Shown: positions 1 through 8,025 of the stretch, in pieces
How the letters are laid out: every line of letters starts with the position of its first letter
Numbering within the stretch: position 1 is the stretch's first letter
Source: a virus
IMG/VR virus record: IMGVR_UViG_3300030107_007488
Location: 1 to 30,918 of that record
Direction: 5' to 3' (one strand)
DNA: 30,918 bases
Notes under the pieces: model-generated
Database searches by the model: none
What the model saw: the letters and a program-made list of their open reading frames with translations, nothing else
Told to the model about the DNA's origin: nothing
Made by a program: the position numbers and the translations under genes

Positions 1-119
1 TTAGCACCCCAACCTGCAATTTCATCTGCAAGAGAATTTTTAAATTCATCTAAAAATTTATCAGTATCCACTTCTATAACAAAAATATATTTATCTATTT
101 TAAAAGCACTAAACCATGA
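1..119 (-). pseudogene. C-terminal-side coding fragment entering from the left edge, start unresolved
   Basis: One minus-strand frame stays open from 119 down to base 3 and runs off the left edge. It reads as plausible protein, for example DKYIFVIEVDTDKFLDEF followed by ADEIAGWGA. A stop lies at 122-120 and no ATG follows it in frame. The only standard start is GTG at 71; an ATA sits at 98. The nearby ATG at 117 is in the neighbouring frame and stops after two codons (ATG GTT TAG). Removing one T from the GTTTAG run would join that ATG to the open frame. This is therefore either a gene with an unusual start or one broken by a single-base indel. The function is not recognised, and chance openness over 117 bases is possible. 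Confidence 0.35.
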
Positions 120-178
120 CTACAGTTGAAACTAAAGGTTGACACTGGTAAGCTAATCAAAGGATCAAAACTTAAGTT

Positions 179-619
179 ATGTTGTATCAGTATCGAGTTA
201 CCGGTGGTCTTGTAGAAAAAATATCTCAACATGGAGAAGGCGTAGTCATGTGCTTAGACGCACAAGATGAAGTTATTTACGTAGACGAGTCTGACTTAAC
301 TCCTCATCTAGCTGCTACAAATGAAAAAGCTCGCGCAGAGGAGAAGTTTACTGCTGAGTTAGCATCTGAAGGTGTTAAGCCTGCCAAATTAACTACTCGT
401 GAAACTTTCCCAGTTGATATGCGAGTAAATATTAATACTGCTACTGCCCGTCAAATTGCTGATGCATTACCAGGAGTTGGTCTTAAAACGGCAAGAGATA
501 TTAAGGATTTACAAACGTCCCAATCTGGTGAAAGATTTCAAAGATTAGAGCAATTGAAAAGTATTAAACGTGTTGATTGGGATGAAATATTTAAGGAGAA
601 CTTAGTGCGGGTAGACTAA
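179..619 (+). CDS. Helix-hairpin-helix protein, probable virion or neck-region protein
   Basis: 146 residues. Residues 83-112 form a ComEA-type helix-hairpin-helix unit: VNINTATARQIADALPGVG, then a second helix with KTARDIK. The GVG turn at 99-101 is the hairpin that in this family contacts the DNA backbone without sequence specificity. The N-terminal 45 residues look like a small beta domain and the middle is charged and helical. There is no signal peptide or membrane segment. It is the first gene of a plus-strand series leading into structural proteins, which suggests a virion or packaging-related role, but a DNA-handling role cannot be excluded. The ATG at 179 is the first in frame; I see no strong Shine-Dalgarno. 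Confidence 0.75.
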   Translation: MLYQYRVTGGLVEKISQHGEGVVMCLDAQDEVIYVDESDLTPHLAATNEKARAEEKFTAELASEGVKPAKLTTRETFPVDMRVNINTATARQIADALPGVGLKTARDIKDLQTSQSGERFQRLEQLKSIKRVDWDEIFKENLVRVD

Positions 620-647
620 GAGTTAGGCTAATTCTGTTTATTAGTTA

Positions 648-1127
648 ATGAAGCTTGATACCTTTTTACAATCCAAAGTACGTTGGCATTTAGGTTATAA
701 CTTAACTTCTGTACCTGCTGGTGATCAGGCTCGTCTTGAAGAAGCTATAAATAATATCCAAGATTCTTTCTGGTACGACAAGATTGTTGAACAAATCAGT
801 CGTTGTGATGAGGCTGAAAAACGTACTGATATGACTGGTAGTGTCAATAATGACTCTGTACCAAAAAGTCGTATAGAAAGTATTCTTGGTGACGTTGATC
901 GTACAATTTCAACTTCTGATTTTAAGGAAACACTTAAAACTTGGACTCAAATTTATTTGTATGAAACTGATCGATTAGCTTTACATCTTTATGTCCCGAA
1001 CTATCGAAACCCAGAGCAGGCCAGATATCGTTTCAATCGAGAAGGTGCTGAATTTATTCAAGCTTTACCTGGTCCAGCCGACGTTGCTGTTGGTACTCGT
1101 CTTATTCTTGAAACAACCTATCGTTAA
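648..1127 (+). CDS. Hypothetical soluble protein in the structural block
   Basis: 159 residues, with no signal peptide or membrane helix. The N-terminal half is helical and charged (LQSKVRWHLGYNL, then DQARLEEAINNIQDSFWYD). The C-terminal half reads as mixed alpha/beta and ends with ALPGPADVAVGTRLILETTY. Size, composition and place between the HhH gene and small beta-rich genes fit a neck, head-tail connector or tail-completion protein of a T4-like cyanophage. I do not recognise a defined family, so that role is inferred from position only. Confidence 0.7.
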   Translation: MKLDTFLQSKVRWHLGYNLTSVPAGDQARLEEAINNIQDSFWYDKIVEQISRCDEAEKRTDMTGSVNNDSVPKSRIESILGDVDRTISTSDFKETLKTWTQIYLYETDRLALHLYVPNYRNPEQARYRFNREGAEFIQALPGPADVAVGTRLILETTYR

Positions 1128-1175
1128 AAAAACATTTCCCCCTGCTATTCTTAATAAGAGAACACCCTTTTAATC

Positions 1176-1520
1176 ATGGCGATAAATTACTTCCAAGATA
1201 CAATATTTAGTACTGAAAGTACATTAACTGCACCAGCTGTTGGCTCAGCTTTACAGGTAGCTGTTAACAATACTTTCTCTACTGGTAACTATACATTTAT
1301 TGTCACAGTTGCTTCTGTAGATACTAATGTAATTGTACGTTTAGAAGGTAGCATTGATGGTACAAATTATGCACCTATAATAGCTAATCAAACTATAACT
1401 TCTAACGGCACAACAATTTATAGTGTTTCTGATCGTCCTGTTAAATGGATTAGAACTAACTGGGTTAGTGAGGCTGGTGGAACAGCAGCGACAGTAACAT
1501 TTAGTGTTGCAGCTGCATAA
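1176..1520 (+). CDS. Small beta-rich structural protein
   Basis: 114 residues, rich in Thr, Ser, Val and Ala, with alternating hydrophobic residues typical of a beta-sandwich (NYTFIVTVASVDTNVIVRLEG, quoted in part as FIVTVASVDTNVIVRLEG). It contains SIDGTNYAPI, a phrase common in small virion surface or decoration proteins of marine phages. There is no signal peptide. The stop is followed after one base by the next ATG, so the two genes are probably co-translated. Role inferred as a virion component; the exact family is unknown. Confidence 0.7.
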   Translation: MAINYFQDTIFSTESTLTAPAVGSALQVAVNNTFSTGNYTFIVTVASVDTNVIVRLEGSIDGTNYAPIIANQTITSNGTTIYSVSDRPVKWIRTNWVSEAGGTAATVTFSVAAA

Positions 1521-1521
1521 T

Positions 1522-1809
1522 ATGTCAGTTTTACCTACTACTAGGTTAGGTTACATGTTTGGGGCAAGGAGAAATGATATTCCTTGGGAGCCAAGCGGTG
1601 AACAAGGTACACGAAATTTTGAAGCTGGTAGAAGTGAAAGAAAGCGTATGGCTGGAGATCTAGATTTAAGTGGTTTAATTGCAGGAAAGAAAGCATCCCC
1701 TCATGGCATAGGTTTTGGTAAAACACCAGATACTAGTACTCCGTGGGAACGGTTCTTAAACAAACTGGATTACGAGCAGGAAGAAGAGTACGAACAAGAA
1801 GAGATTTAA
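1522..1809 (+). CDS. Hypothetical small acidic-tailed protein
   Basis: 95 residues from ATG 1522, one base after the previous stop. A start at 1504 would add six residues inside the upstream gene and is less likely. The body is basic and flexible (FEAGRSERKRMAGDLDLSG) and the C-terminus is strongly acidic (DYEQEEEYEQEEI). There is no recognisable domain. The charge split and low complexity suggest a scaffold-like or disordered linker protein, but this is speculation. The intergenic stretch after it (1810-1855) contains AATAAG and CTTATT as a short inverted repeat with a 7-base loop. Confidence 0.6.
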   Translation: MSVLPTTRLGYMFGARRNDIPWEPSGEQGTRNFEAGRSERKRMAGDLDLSGLIAGKKASPHGIGFGKTPDTSTPWERFLNKLDYEQEEEYEQEEI

Positions 1810-1855
1810 AAAAACCTTCAGTTATAATAAGTTTTAAGCTTATTTGTAAATAAAC

Positions 1856-2644
1856 GTGTCAAGCAGTAGTTCAAACAAACAACCGTTAATGGTTGATAGA
1901 CCAGCAACGAGCTCCACAGAAATAACTGTTGCGTCGGGACAGGAGTTTAGTACTAGCTTAATTCCTACGGCGGTTGGTAACTCTACAAAAGTATTTGATG
2001 TAGATGCAGCCTTAACTGATACTTCTATTAGTGGTGCTTATGTTGACGAGATTTGGCTCAGATATAAGAAACGTGTGATAGAGAAAATTGATGCTAAGAC
2101 TGCTACTACTGGAACTTATTCTGCTAACTCGACTACGGTCACAGTAACTATTACTGGTGGTCACAATTTAGAAGTTGGTCAAAAGGTTTTTCTTGATTTC
2201 ACTACTTACAGTAGTGGAGCTGTTCCTATTGATTTAGTTGCTACTGTTCTTACTATTACCCCGACTACTTTTACTGCTACGATTCCTTCATTAGGCGGTA
2301 CTATTACTGGAAATGTAAGTGTTTATTTACCTGTTGATTTTTGTTTTTACTTAGTCAGTGCTGGCTCAGTTACCAATATTAATCAATATTTTCCTTTATT
2401 TGTTGCTAGTGTTCCATCTATTGCGGAATATCAAGATTATAGTTTGACGCTAAACAAAATTTTACCTTTTATCAATCATCCTGTTGTTCAAGCAGGCGCT
2501 AACTTTACCAGTGCTAATAACGCTTTAGCTCCAAAACAACGCGGGTTAATGATAAAGCGAGGTCAGTCTTTATATTGTTCAGTTAATGGTACGAGTGCAT
2601 TGACTAACGGTTTCTATTGCAATGTGCAAGGAGGTTTTTATTAA
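1856..2644 (+). CDS. Virion structural protein with one inserted HGL-type beta domain
   Basis: 262 residues from a GTG start. The flanks (1-84 and 160-262) look like a compact virion protein with DEIWLRYKKR and a C-terminus ending VQGGFY. Residues about 85-160 are an insertion: TGTYSANSTTVTVTITGG, then HNLEVGQKVFLDF and a beta-rich tail ending GNVSVYLP. The same pattern occurs three times in the next gene. It resembles the E1-FCCH/Ig-like modules often embedded in phage structural proteins. The next gene starts 9 bases downstream, so the two are probably made together and may sit in the same virion substructure. Confidence 0.75.
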   Translation: MSSSSSNKQPLMVDRPATSSTEITVASGQEFSTSLIPTAVGNSTKVFDVDAALTDTSISGAYVDEIWLRYKKRVIEKIDAKTATTGTYSANSTTVTVTITGGHNLEVGQKVFLDFTTYSSGAVPIDLVATVLTITPTTFTATIPSLGGTITGNVSVYLPVDFCFYLVSAGSVTNINQYFPLFVASVPSIAEYQDYSLTLNKILPFINHPVVQAGANFTSANNALAPKQRGLMIKRGQSLYCSVNGTSALTNGFYCNVQGGFY

Positions 2645-2653
2645 ATATTTATT

Positions 2654-4966
2654 ATGCCATTTGGTATTCGTGGCTTTAGTAGTTCATCAAAATTAGGTTT
2701 TGATAAGAAGTTTTCTAAAAAATTAGAGGATGAAGAGCAGTTTAATAAGACTGCAAGCTGGAAAATAGCTAAGAGCCCATTCAATATAAATGGTAGTGGT
2801 AAGGGAGGTAGACATTATGAACATAGTGAGGTTACTTTTTTTAATACTGATTCATTATGGTCTCGGTGGAGACGTGGTTATGAACTATATGTAGCTACTC
2901 AAAGTTTTTTTGGTTCTTTAGCTAGTGAAAGAAAGCGAAGAGGTGATTATAGAGTTTACTTTACCTTTCAACAATTTCCTGGAGTTTTTATTCCAGCTCG
3001 AATTTATACTTTTCCTTCAGTTAATCAAGAATCTGGTGAGCAGATGGTTGGTATGCGGGATACTGATGCGTTTAGTTTTTATGATTTCGGACTTCCTATT
3101 CTAGCTGTTCGTTATTTAGATGATGTAGTTAGCGCTTCATACAGCCAGTCAGGAACTTCTCTAGTCGTTACTAAGGCTGATCATGGTTTATATCCTGGAG
3201 AGAGTGTCTTTTTAGATTTTCAAACTGGGTCTGGAATTGATGAGACTCTTTCAATTGTTAGTACTACTCAAAATAGTTTTACTGTTACAGCTTCTAATTC
3301 TATTACTACAAGTGGGAATGTCTCTTATTACTTGTCAACTACTTTTTCTGACTCAAGATGGACTACTACTAGAGTCCGTCTTCGTTCATTGCCTACTGAT
3401 GTTTCTTTCTTCACTGGTGAACGTTTGGCTGATCGTATTGTTGAGAAGGACCCAGGAATTTCGTCAACTTATTCTAGAAGTGGCTCAACAGTTACTATTA
3501 CGTGTTCTTCAGCGCATGGTTTATCCTCGAAGAATAAAATATTTATTGATGTCACAAGTGGAGATGTACCCTCTGGTAGATATGTAGTTACTGTTACTAG
3601 TACTACACAATTAACTGTAACTACTATAACCAGTGGTTCAACTTCTGGGAATTTAACTCTAAGTCGCTTATTGAGGGGTCGTCGGTATGATGATTATGTT
3701 GGGTATACAGTTACAGGTTCAGATGCATCGACAAATGAATTAATTTTTCAAAGGGCTGATAGTTATGGTGCGAAGACAACTGATACGGTTACTAAAACTG
3801 TAGTTCCTGCTCACAGAGGATTTTCTGTTGGTCGGTTCTTAACTACTGAGTTACGTTGGCAGTGCTCCTGTCAAGATTTTTCTAGGCGTGATAGTTATGA
3901 TTTATATAGTGAATTGACGAGTCGTAGGTTTCCAAGAACTACACCTCGCTCACTAAAACCAGGCGGTGTGATTCAAGAAGATGGAACCGTAAACGATGTT
4001 CGAGATGATCCAGGTACGTTTAGAGATTTAGGTTATGTCACTATAAACAATTTTTATCAATTACCAGATTACGAAGATACAGAAAAATTTGCAGTCCAAA
4101 ATTTAATGTATTACCAACTTCGTTGGTGTAAGCATATTTACGCAGCTATGTTTGCATTGAAACATGATGAGGGAAATGATCCATTTAGTTTTACTGCCAC
4201 ATATTCTCAGTCCGGCCCTAATATAACTATCTCTTCTATTGGCCATGGATTAGCAATAAATACTAAAATTGACATTACTTTTACGAGTGGAAATGCAATT
4301 TCAGGAGAGTACTCAGTTAGTTCAGTCGTTGATGATGATAGTTTTGTCATTGTCTATCCTTTCAGTAGTACCACTAGTGGGTATTGTTCTGTTAGTAACG
4401 TAAAGAAACATGATTATGTTGATGCGTGGTTGCTGGAACCAAATGACAAACCAATTGGTGCTGGTTTAGATAAATTTGATAAGAGTTTTGAAAAGGAGAA
4501 AGAGAAGCTTCAATCAATTTTAGAAAGCGGCTTATTTTCTAGACAGAATACTCAATGGAGTGGACAAAAAAATGTTACTGGTAATAGAAATCAGCCACAG
4601 GATATTGCTGATTTTGATCCTTCTATACTTAGCATGTCATTGACAGACGCTATAAAAAGAGACGAAAACGGAAAGTTAAGCCGTTCTGGTAAGCAGGTAA
4701 ATACAACAAATAGAATGCTTACTTTAATCAATAAGTTATTTAATAGAATTCCTGCTCTTATTGGAGATATAAAATTTGGTGTTATTGATAAACCCTTGGA
4801 TGAATATGAGAAGGGATTTGAATCTGGTTTAGTAGATAATGGAGAGTATGTAAACGGAGTTCCTGTTGAGTCTTCATCAACAGTAAGTACAATAGATTGT
4901 GGTACTTACATACCTTTAACTGATCAAGATACAATCGTAGATTCTGATCTTTACATTAATACTTAG
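2654..4966 (+). CDS. Large virion structural protein with three HGL beta-domain insertions and a SWIM-like Cys/His motif
   Basis: 770 residues, with no signal peptide. Three related beta modules lie at about 161-228, 270-338 and 514-582. Each starts with (A/S)xYSxSG, has a central HGL or AHGL, and ends with a GNxS or GYCS strand. Between modules 2 and 3 is WQCSCQDFSRRD (Cys404, Cys406) and, 85 residues later, RWCKHIYAAMF (Cys492, His494). This is the CxC...CxH signature of SWIM zinc-binding domains with a long insertion. The last 190 residues are charged and then acidic. In the structural block it is best read as a baseplate, neck or tail component. Zn binding is inferred. Confidence 0.75.
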   Translation: MPFGIRGFSSSSKLGFDKKFSKKLEDEEQFNKTASWKIAKSPFNINGSGKGGRHYEHSEVTFFNTDSLWSRWRRGYELYVATQSFFGSLASERKRRGDYRVYFTFQQFPGVFIPARIYTFPSVNQESGEQMVGMRDTDAFSFYDFGLPILAVRYLDDVVSASYSQSGTSLVVTKADHGLYPGESVFLDFQTGSGIDETLSIVSTTQNSFTVTASNSITTSGNVSYYLSTTFSDSRWTTTRVRLRSLPTDVSFFTGERLADRIVEKDPGISSTYSRSGSTVTITCSSAHGLSSKNKIFIDVTSGDVPSGRYVVTVTSTTQLTVTTITSGSTSGNLTLSRLLRGRRYDDYVGYTVTGSDASTNELIFQRADSYGAKTTDTVTKTVVPAHRGFSVGRFLTTELRWQCSCQDFSRRDSYDLYSELTSRRFPRTTPRSLKPGGVIQEDGTVNDVRDDPGTFRDLGYVTINNFYQLPDYEDTEKFAVQNLMYYQLRWCKHIYAAMFALKHDEGNDPFSFTATYSQSGPNITISSIGHGLAINTKIDITFTSGNAISGEYSVSSVVDDDSFVIVYPFSSTTSGYCSVSNVKKHDYVDAWLLEPNDKPIGAGLDKFDKSFEKEKEKLQSILESGLFSRQNTQWSGQKNVTGNRNQPQDIADFDPSILSMSLTDAIKRDENGKLSRSGKQVNTTNRMLTLINKLFNRIPALIGDIKFGVIDKPLDEYEKGFESGLVDNGEYVNGVPVESSSTVSTIDCGTYIPLTDQDTIVDSDLYINT

Positions 4967-4968
4967 AT

Positions 4969-5670
4969 ATGGCTGTTCAAATTCTATGTCGTCGTTCTAG
5001 TGTTTTACGTGATAGACCTTTACCTACTCGTTTAGGAACTGCTGAACTAGCTATTAACAATAATGCAGACGAACCAGGTCTTTTCTTTGCTGACGATACA
5101 GATTCTCCTTCAACAGGTTTGATCAAAGTTGGTCCGACTCATGTAGGTAATACTGCGCCGAACACGTCTCCTGCTGGGTATTCTTCTTTAAGTAAAGGTG
5201 AATCTTGGTTAGATACTAATAGTACTCATATCTATAAGATTTTTGATGGCTCTTCTTGGCAGACTGCAAAAGCAGTTGTATCTAACTCTGCTGGTTATCC
5301 AGCTAATCCTATAGAAGGTCAATTACACTACAATTCTTCGACAAGTAAATTAACTGTTTACAACTTAGCTACTACCGCTTGGCTTACTCCATCAACGCCG
5401 ACCATATCTATAGGAACAGTCACTACAGGCGCGGCTGGATCTAGTGTAACCGTTGCAAATAGCGGAAGCAGTACAGCGGCAGTTTTTGACTTTTCAATTC
5501 CTACCGGAGCTACTGGAGCTGCTGGTGCCACTTTTTCTTCTAGTTCGACAACTTTGTCTGATGCCAATAAAGTTGATAAGTCCATAATCTACTATGACAG
5601 CAGTGCTGGTACTTATAAAGCTGATAACACTTGGACTGTCTCGACTATTGTGAAAGGAGGAAGTTTCTAA
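4969..5670 (+). CDS. Tail-fibre-like protein with Mtd-type N-terminus and short collagen-like stretch
   Basis: 233 residues starting two bases after the previous stop. The first 60 residues (RRSSVLRDRPLPTRLGTAEL, then DEPGLFFADD) match the pattern of the virion-anchoring N-terminal domain of Mtd-like fibres in marine phages: a basic RR-S start, G-ELA/ELAIN and a short beta element. Residues 60-135 read as beta-rich (WLDTNSTHIYKIFDGSSWQ). Around 175-187 is a Gly-rich GATGAAGA run like a collagen-type trimer linker. The C-terminus ends VKGGSF, similar to the GGTF end of the next gene. Likely a trimeric fibre or fibre adaptor. Confidence 0.8.
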   Translation: MAVQILCRRSSVLRDRPLPTRLGTAELAINNNADEPGLFFADDTDSPSTGLIKVGPTHVGNTAPNTSPAGYSSLSKGESWLDTNSTHIYKIFDGSSWQTAKAVVSNSAGYPANPIEGQLHYNSSTSKLTVYNLATTAWLTPSTPTISIGTVTTGAAGSSVTVANSGSSTAAVFDFSIPTGATGAAGATFSSSSTTLSDANKVDKSIIYYDSSAGTYKADNTWTVSTIVKGGSF

Positions 5671-5731
5671 ATTTTGTTTAAAAATTAGAGCAATTAAAAT
5701 AAGAGTGCTTTTCTAGCTAAAGACATATAAT

Positions 5732-7456
5732 ATGGCTAATACAATTCGGATCAAAAAACGATCATCAAGTGGTGACGCAGGTGCTCCCGGTACGTTAGCA
5801 CCTTCAGAAATTGCTTTTAATGAGAATAGTAGTGACTTAACACTTTGGTACGGGTACGGTGATGATGGTGATGGAACCTCCTCATCAGTAATTGCTATTG
5901 GCGGTTCAGGAGCCTTCTTTAATAAAACAGATACAAGAACAGCAAATACAATTCTTAGTGGGCCAACTACAGGAAGTGCCGCAGCTCCAACATTTAGAGC
6001 ATTAGTAGCTGCTGACATCCCATCAATAGCACATACAAAAATATCTGATTTTGATACAGGAGTCCAAGTAAATAGGCTTGATCAAATGGCCGCACCAACA
6101 GGTGCTGTAGGTTTCAACAGTCAGAAGATTACAGGTTTAGCCGATTGTACTGCTGACGGTGATGCAGCAAATAAGGGTTATGTCGATGGGGTTGCTCAAG
6201 GCTTAGATATTAAAGATTCAGTTAAAGCATCAACTACAGCAAATGGTACATTAGCAAGTGCTTTTGCTAACGGACAGACAATTGATGGTATTAGTCTTTC
6301 TACGAATGACAGGATTCTAATAAAAAATCAGAGTACGGCTTCAGAAAATGGTATTTATAAAGTTAACGCATCTGGCGCACCAACAAGAGCAACAGATTAC
6401 GCAACAGGTAGTGATGCTGCTGGAACATTTACTTTTGTTGAACAGGGCTCAACAAACGCAGATACAGGCTGGGTTTGCACTACTAATAAAGGGTCAGCAG
6501 TTGTAGGTACAAATGATTTAGCTTTTTCTCAATTTAGTGGCGGAGGTTCAGTTACTGCTGGGGATGGATTAGATAAATCAGGCAATACTCTTTCTTTAGA
6601 TTTAAAAGCTAACGGTGGTTTAGTTATTGAGTCCACTGAAGTTGCAGTTGATCTAGCTGCTAGTTCTATAACTGGAACGCTTGCTGTCGGAGATGGTGGA
6701 ACTGGTTCAACATCAGCAAGTGCAGCTCGAACTTCTCTCGGTTTGGTGATTGGTACGAACGTACAGGCATTTGACCAACAGTTAGCAGATGTCGCTGGTT
6801 TAGCTGTAACTGATGGTGGTTTTATTGTTGGTGATGGTTCTAATTTTGTTTTGGAAACGGGGGCAACCGCAAGAACTTCCATTGGCGCACAAGCATCAGC
6901 ATCAGATTTAACAAATTTATCTTCTTGTCAATCAGGAGGTTCTTCAGCCTTAGCTGCTCTAACTTCAACAGAGATTGAGATTCTTGACGGTGCCACTGTT
7001 TCGACTGCTGAATTAAATATTCTTGATGGTGTGACAAGTACAACTACTGAGCTAAATATTCTTGATGGTGTTACTTCTACGGCTACTGAATTAAATATTC
7101 TTGATGGTGTAACAAGTACAACTGCTGAATTAAATCTTCTTGATGGAGTTACTGCAACAACCTCAGAGTTAAATATTCTTGACGGCGTAACGAGTACCAC
7201 ATCAGAGTTAAATATCTTAGATGGAGTCACATCTACAGCAACAGAGTTAAACGTACTTGATGGTATTAATGCAACGACAACAGAATTAAATTTGATGGAT
7301 GGGGGTACTTCGGCTACCTCGACAACTCTTGCATCTGCTGATCGTTTTGTTTGTAATGACAATGGAACGATGAAACAGGTTGCACTGTCTGACCTTGTAA
7401 CTTATCTTGAGGATGGTTCGACTTCTGGTTTTGATGTAGATGGAGGAACCTTCTAA
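5732..7456 (+). CDS. Tail fibre protein with nine 13-residue ELNILDG repeats
   Basis: 574 residues. The N-terminus (ANTIRIKKRSSSGDAGAPG) is an Mtd-like anchoring module shared with neighbouring genes. A central region about 120-270 resembles the phage fibre module with GLADCTADGDAANKGYVDG and a following beta domain of the WVCTTNKG type. Residues 412-526 are nine tandem copies of a 13-residue unit, consensus STTTELNILDGVT, expected to form an extended trimeric shaft. The protein ends FDVDGGTF. TAATG couples it to the next ORF, whose Shine-Dalgarno GGAGG lies within this gene's last codons. Role: host-recognition fibre. Confidence 0.85.
   Translation: MANTIRIKKRSSSGDAGAPGTLAPSEIAFNENSSDLTLWYGYGDDGDGTSSSVIAIGGSGAFFNKTDTRTANTILSGPTTGSAAAPTFRALVAADIPSIAHTKISDFDTGVQVNRLDQMAAPTGAVGFNSQKITGLADCTADGDAANKGYVDGVAQGLDIKDSVKASTTANGTLASAFANGQTIDGISLSTNDRILIKNQSTASENGIYKVNASGAPTRATDYATGSDAAGTFTFVEQGSTNADTGWVCTTNKGSAVVGTNDLAFSQFSGGGSVTAGDGLDKSGNTLSLDLKANGGLVIESTEVAVDLAASSITGTLAVGDGGTGSTSASAARTSLGLVIGTNVQAFDQQLADVAGLAVTDGGFIVGDGSNFVLETGATARTSIGAQASASDLTNLSSCQSGGSSALAALTSTEIEILDGATVSTAELNILDGVTSTTTELNILDGVTSTATELNILDGVTSTTAELNLLDGVTATTSELNILDGVTSTTSELNILDGVTSTATELNVLDGINATTTELNLMDGGTSATSTTLASADRFVCNDNGTMKQVALSDLVTYLEDGSTSGFDVDGGTF
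6965..7309 (+). repeat. Nine tandem 39-bp units encoding ELNILDG repeats
   Basis: In-frame tandem repeat, residues 412-526 of the fibre gene. The first unit is diverged (STEIEILDGATV) and the last is degenerate (TELNLMDGGT). The protein units are nearly identical while codons differ between copies (aatattcttgatggt versus aatatcttagatgga). Confidence 0.9.
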
Positions 7457-7650
7457 TGGCTAACACCATTAAATTAAAAAGAGGTACTAGCACTCCATCA
7501 ACGAGTGATATCTCTAATGGTGAGGTTGCGATAGATACTTCAGCTCAAAAATTATATGTCAATGATTCTGGAACAGTAAAAGAAATCGGAGGAGGGAGTG
7601 GTTCGGGTGGTGGCTCTACTGACCTTCTTGAAATAATGTTATTTACATAG
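7456..7650 (+). CDS. Short Mtd-N-like fibre anchoring protein
   Basis: 64 residues, start overlapping the previous stop (TAATG). The first 45 residues are a stand-alone version of the fibre N-terminal module: ANTIKLKRGTSTPSTSDIS, then GEVAIDTSAQKLYVNDSG. After it come a Gly/Ser linker (GGGSGSGGGS) and a short hydrophobic end. The full-size neighbours carry the same module at the head of much longer proteins, so this is either a minimal adaptor or the surviving head of a fibre whose shaft was lost. Its stop codon TAG is part of the TAGGAGG Shine-Dalgarno of the next gene. Confidence 0.75.
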   Translation: MANTIKLKRGTSTPSTSDISNGEVAIDTSAQKLYVNDSGTVKEIGGGSGSGGGSTDLLEIMLFT

Positions 7651-7656
7651 GAGGTT
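7650..7656 (+). promoter_or_regulatory. Strong Shine-Dalgarno AGGAGGT overlapping upstream stop
   Basis: The stop codon TAG of the 64-residue gene forms the start of TAGGAGGT, which lies 4 bases before the ATG at 7661. It is one of the few near-perfect ribosome sites in the window. Confidence 0.7.
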
Positions 7657-7660
7657 TATC

Positions 7661-8023
7661 ATGGCATTAACTAAGAACGGACTAGGTGCGATTGTAACTG
7701 TAGCTGCTTCTGCCACTCAAACTATTACTGGAACAGTTGTTGCTTCTAATAAAAATGTGTATGTTAAAGGTTTATTGATATATAACACTTCAACCTCTGC
7801 TTCTCAAACTTGTGAGATACACGTTGTCCCTAATAGTGGAGGTAGCGTAGGTTCAGTAGCGGCTGCTAATAAAATAGGACGAATGACTTTAACAGCATCA
7901 GATACAGCCTTTTTTGAATTTTCTTATCCTTTAACATTAACTGATACAAATGATTGTATTCGCGTCGTAAACGGAAGTGGTAGTACCGTTAATGTTTTAC
8001 CTATAGGAGATGTGGAGTCTTAG
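7661..8023 (+). CDS. Small beta-rich virion protein
   Basis: 120 residues with a strong Shine-Dalgarno. Alternating beta strands with Thr/Ser/Val (AIVTVAASATQTITGTVV; YVKGLLIYNTSTSASQTCEI) and no signal peptide. It resembles in design the 113-residue protein at 10203 (a single beta-sandwich with a conserved T-x-N-x-D/E-I-x-x-V pattern), suggesting two members of one small family placed beside fibre genes. Probably a fibre accessory, hinge or decoration protein. The next gene follows two bases after its stop. Confidence 0.7.
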   Translation: MALTKNGLGAIVTVAASATQTITGTVVASNKNVYVKGLLIYNTSTSASQTCEIHVVPNSGGSVGSVAAANKIGRMTLTASDTAFFEFSYPLTLTDTNDCIRVVNGSGSTVNVLPIGDVES

Positions 8024-8025
8024 TT

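Noticed and set aside
1810-1855. Terminator or promoter from the AATAAG/CTTATT hairpin and GTAAATAAA
   Set aside because: The stem is only 6 bp, has no T-run, and the box lies next to the GTG start.
6928-7362. 144-residue minus-strand frame over the ELNILDG repeats
   Set aside because: It is the antisense of a tandem repeat, open because the repeat unit lacks stops in that frame; no Shine-Dalgarno or neighbour support.
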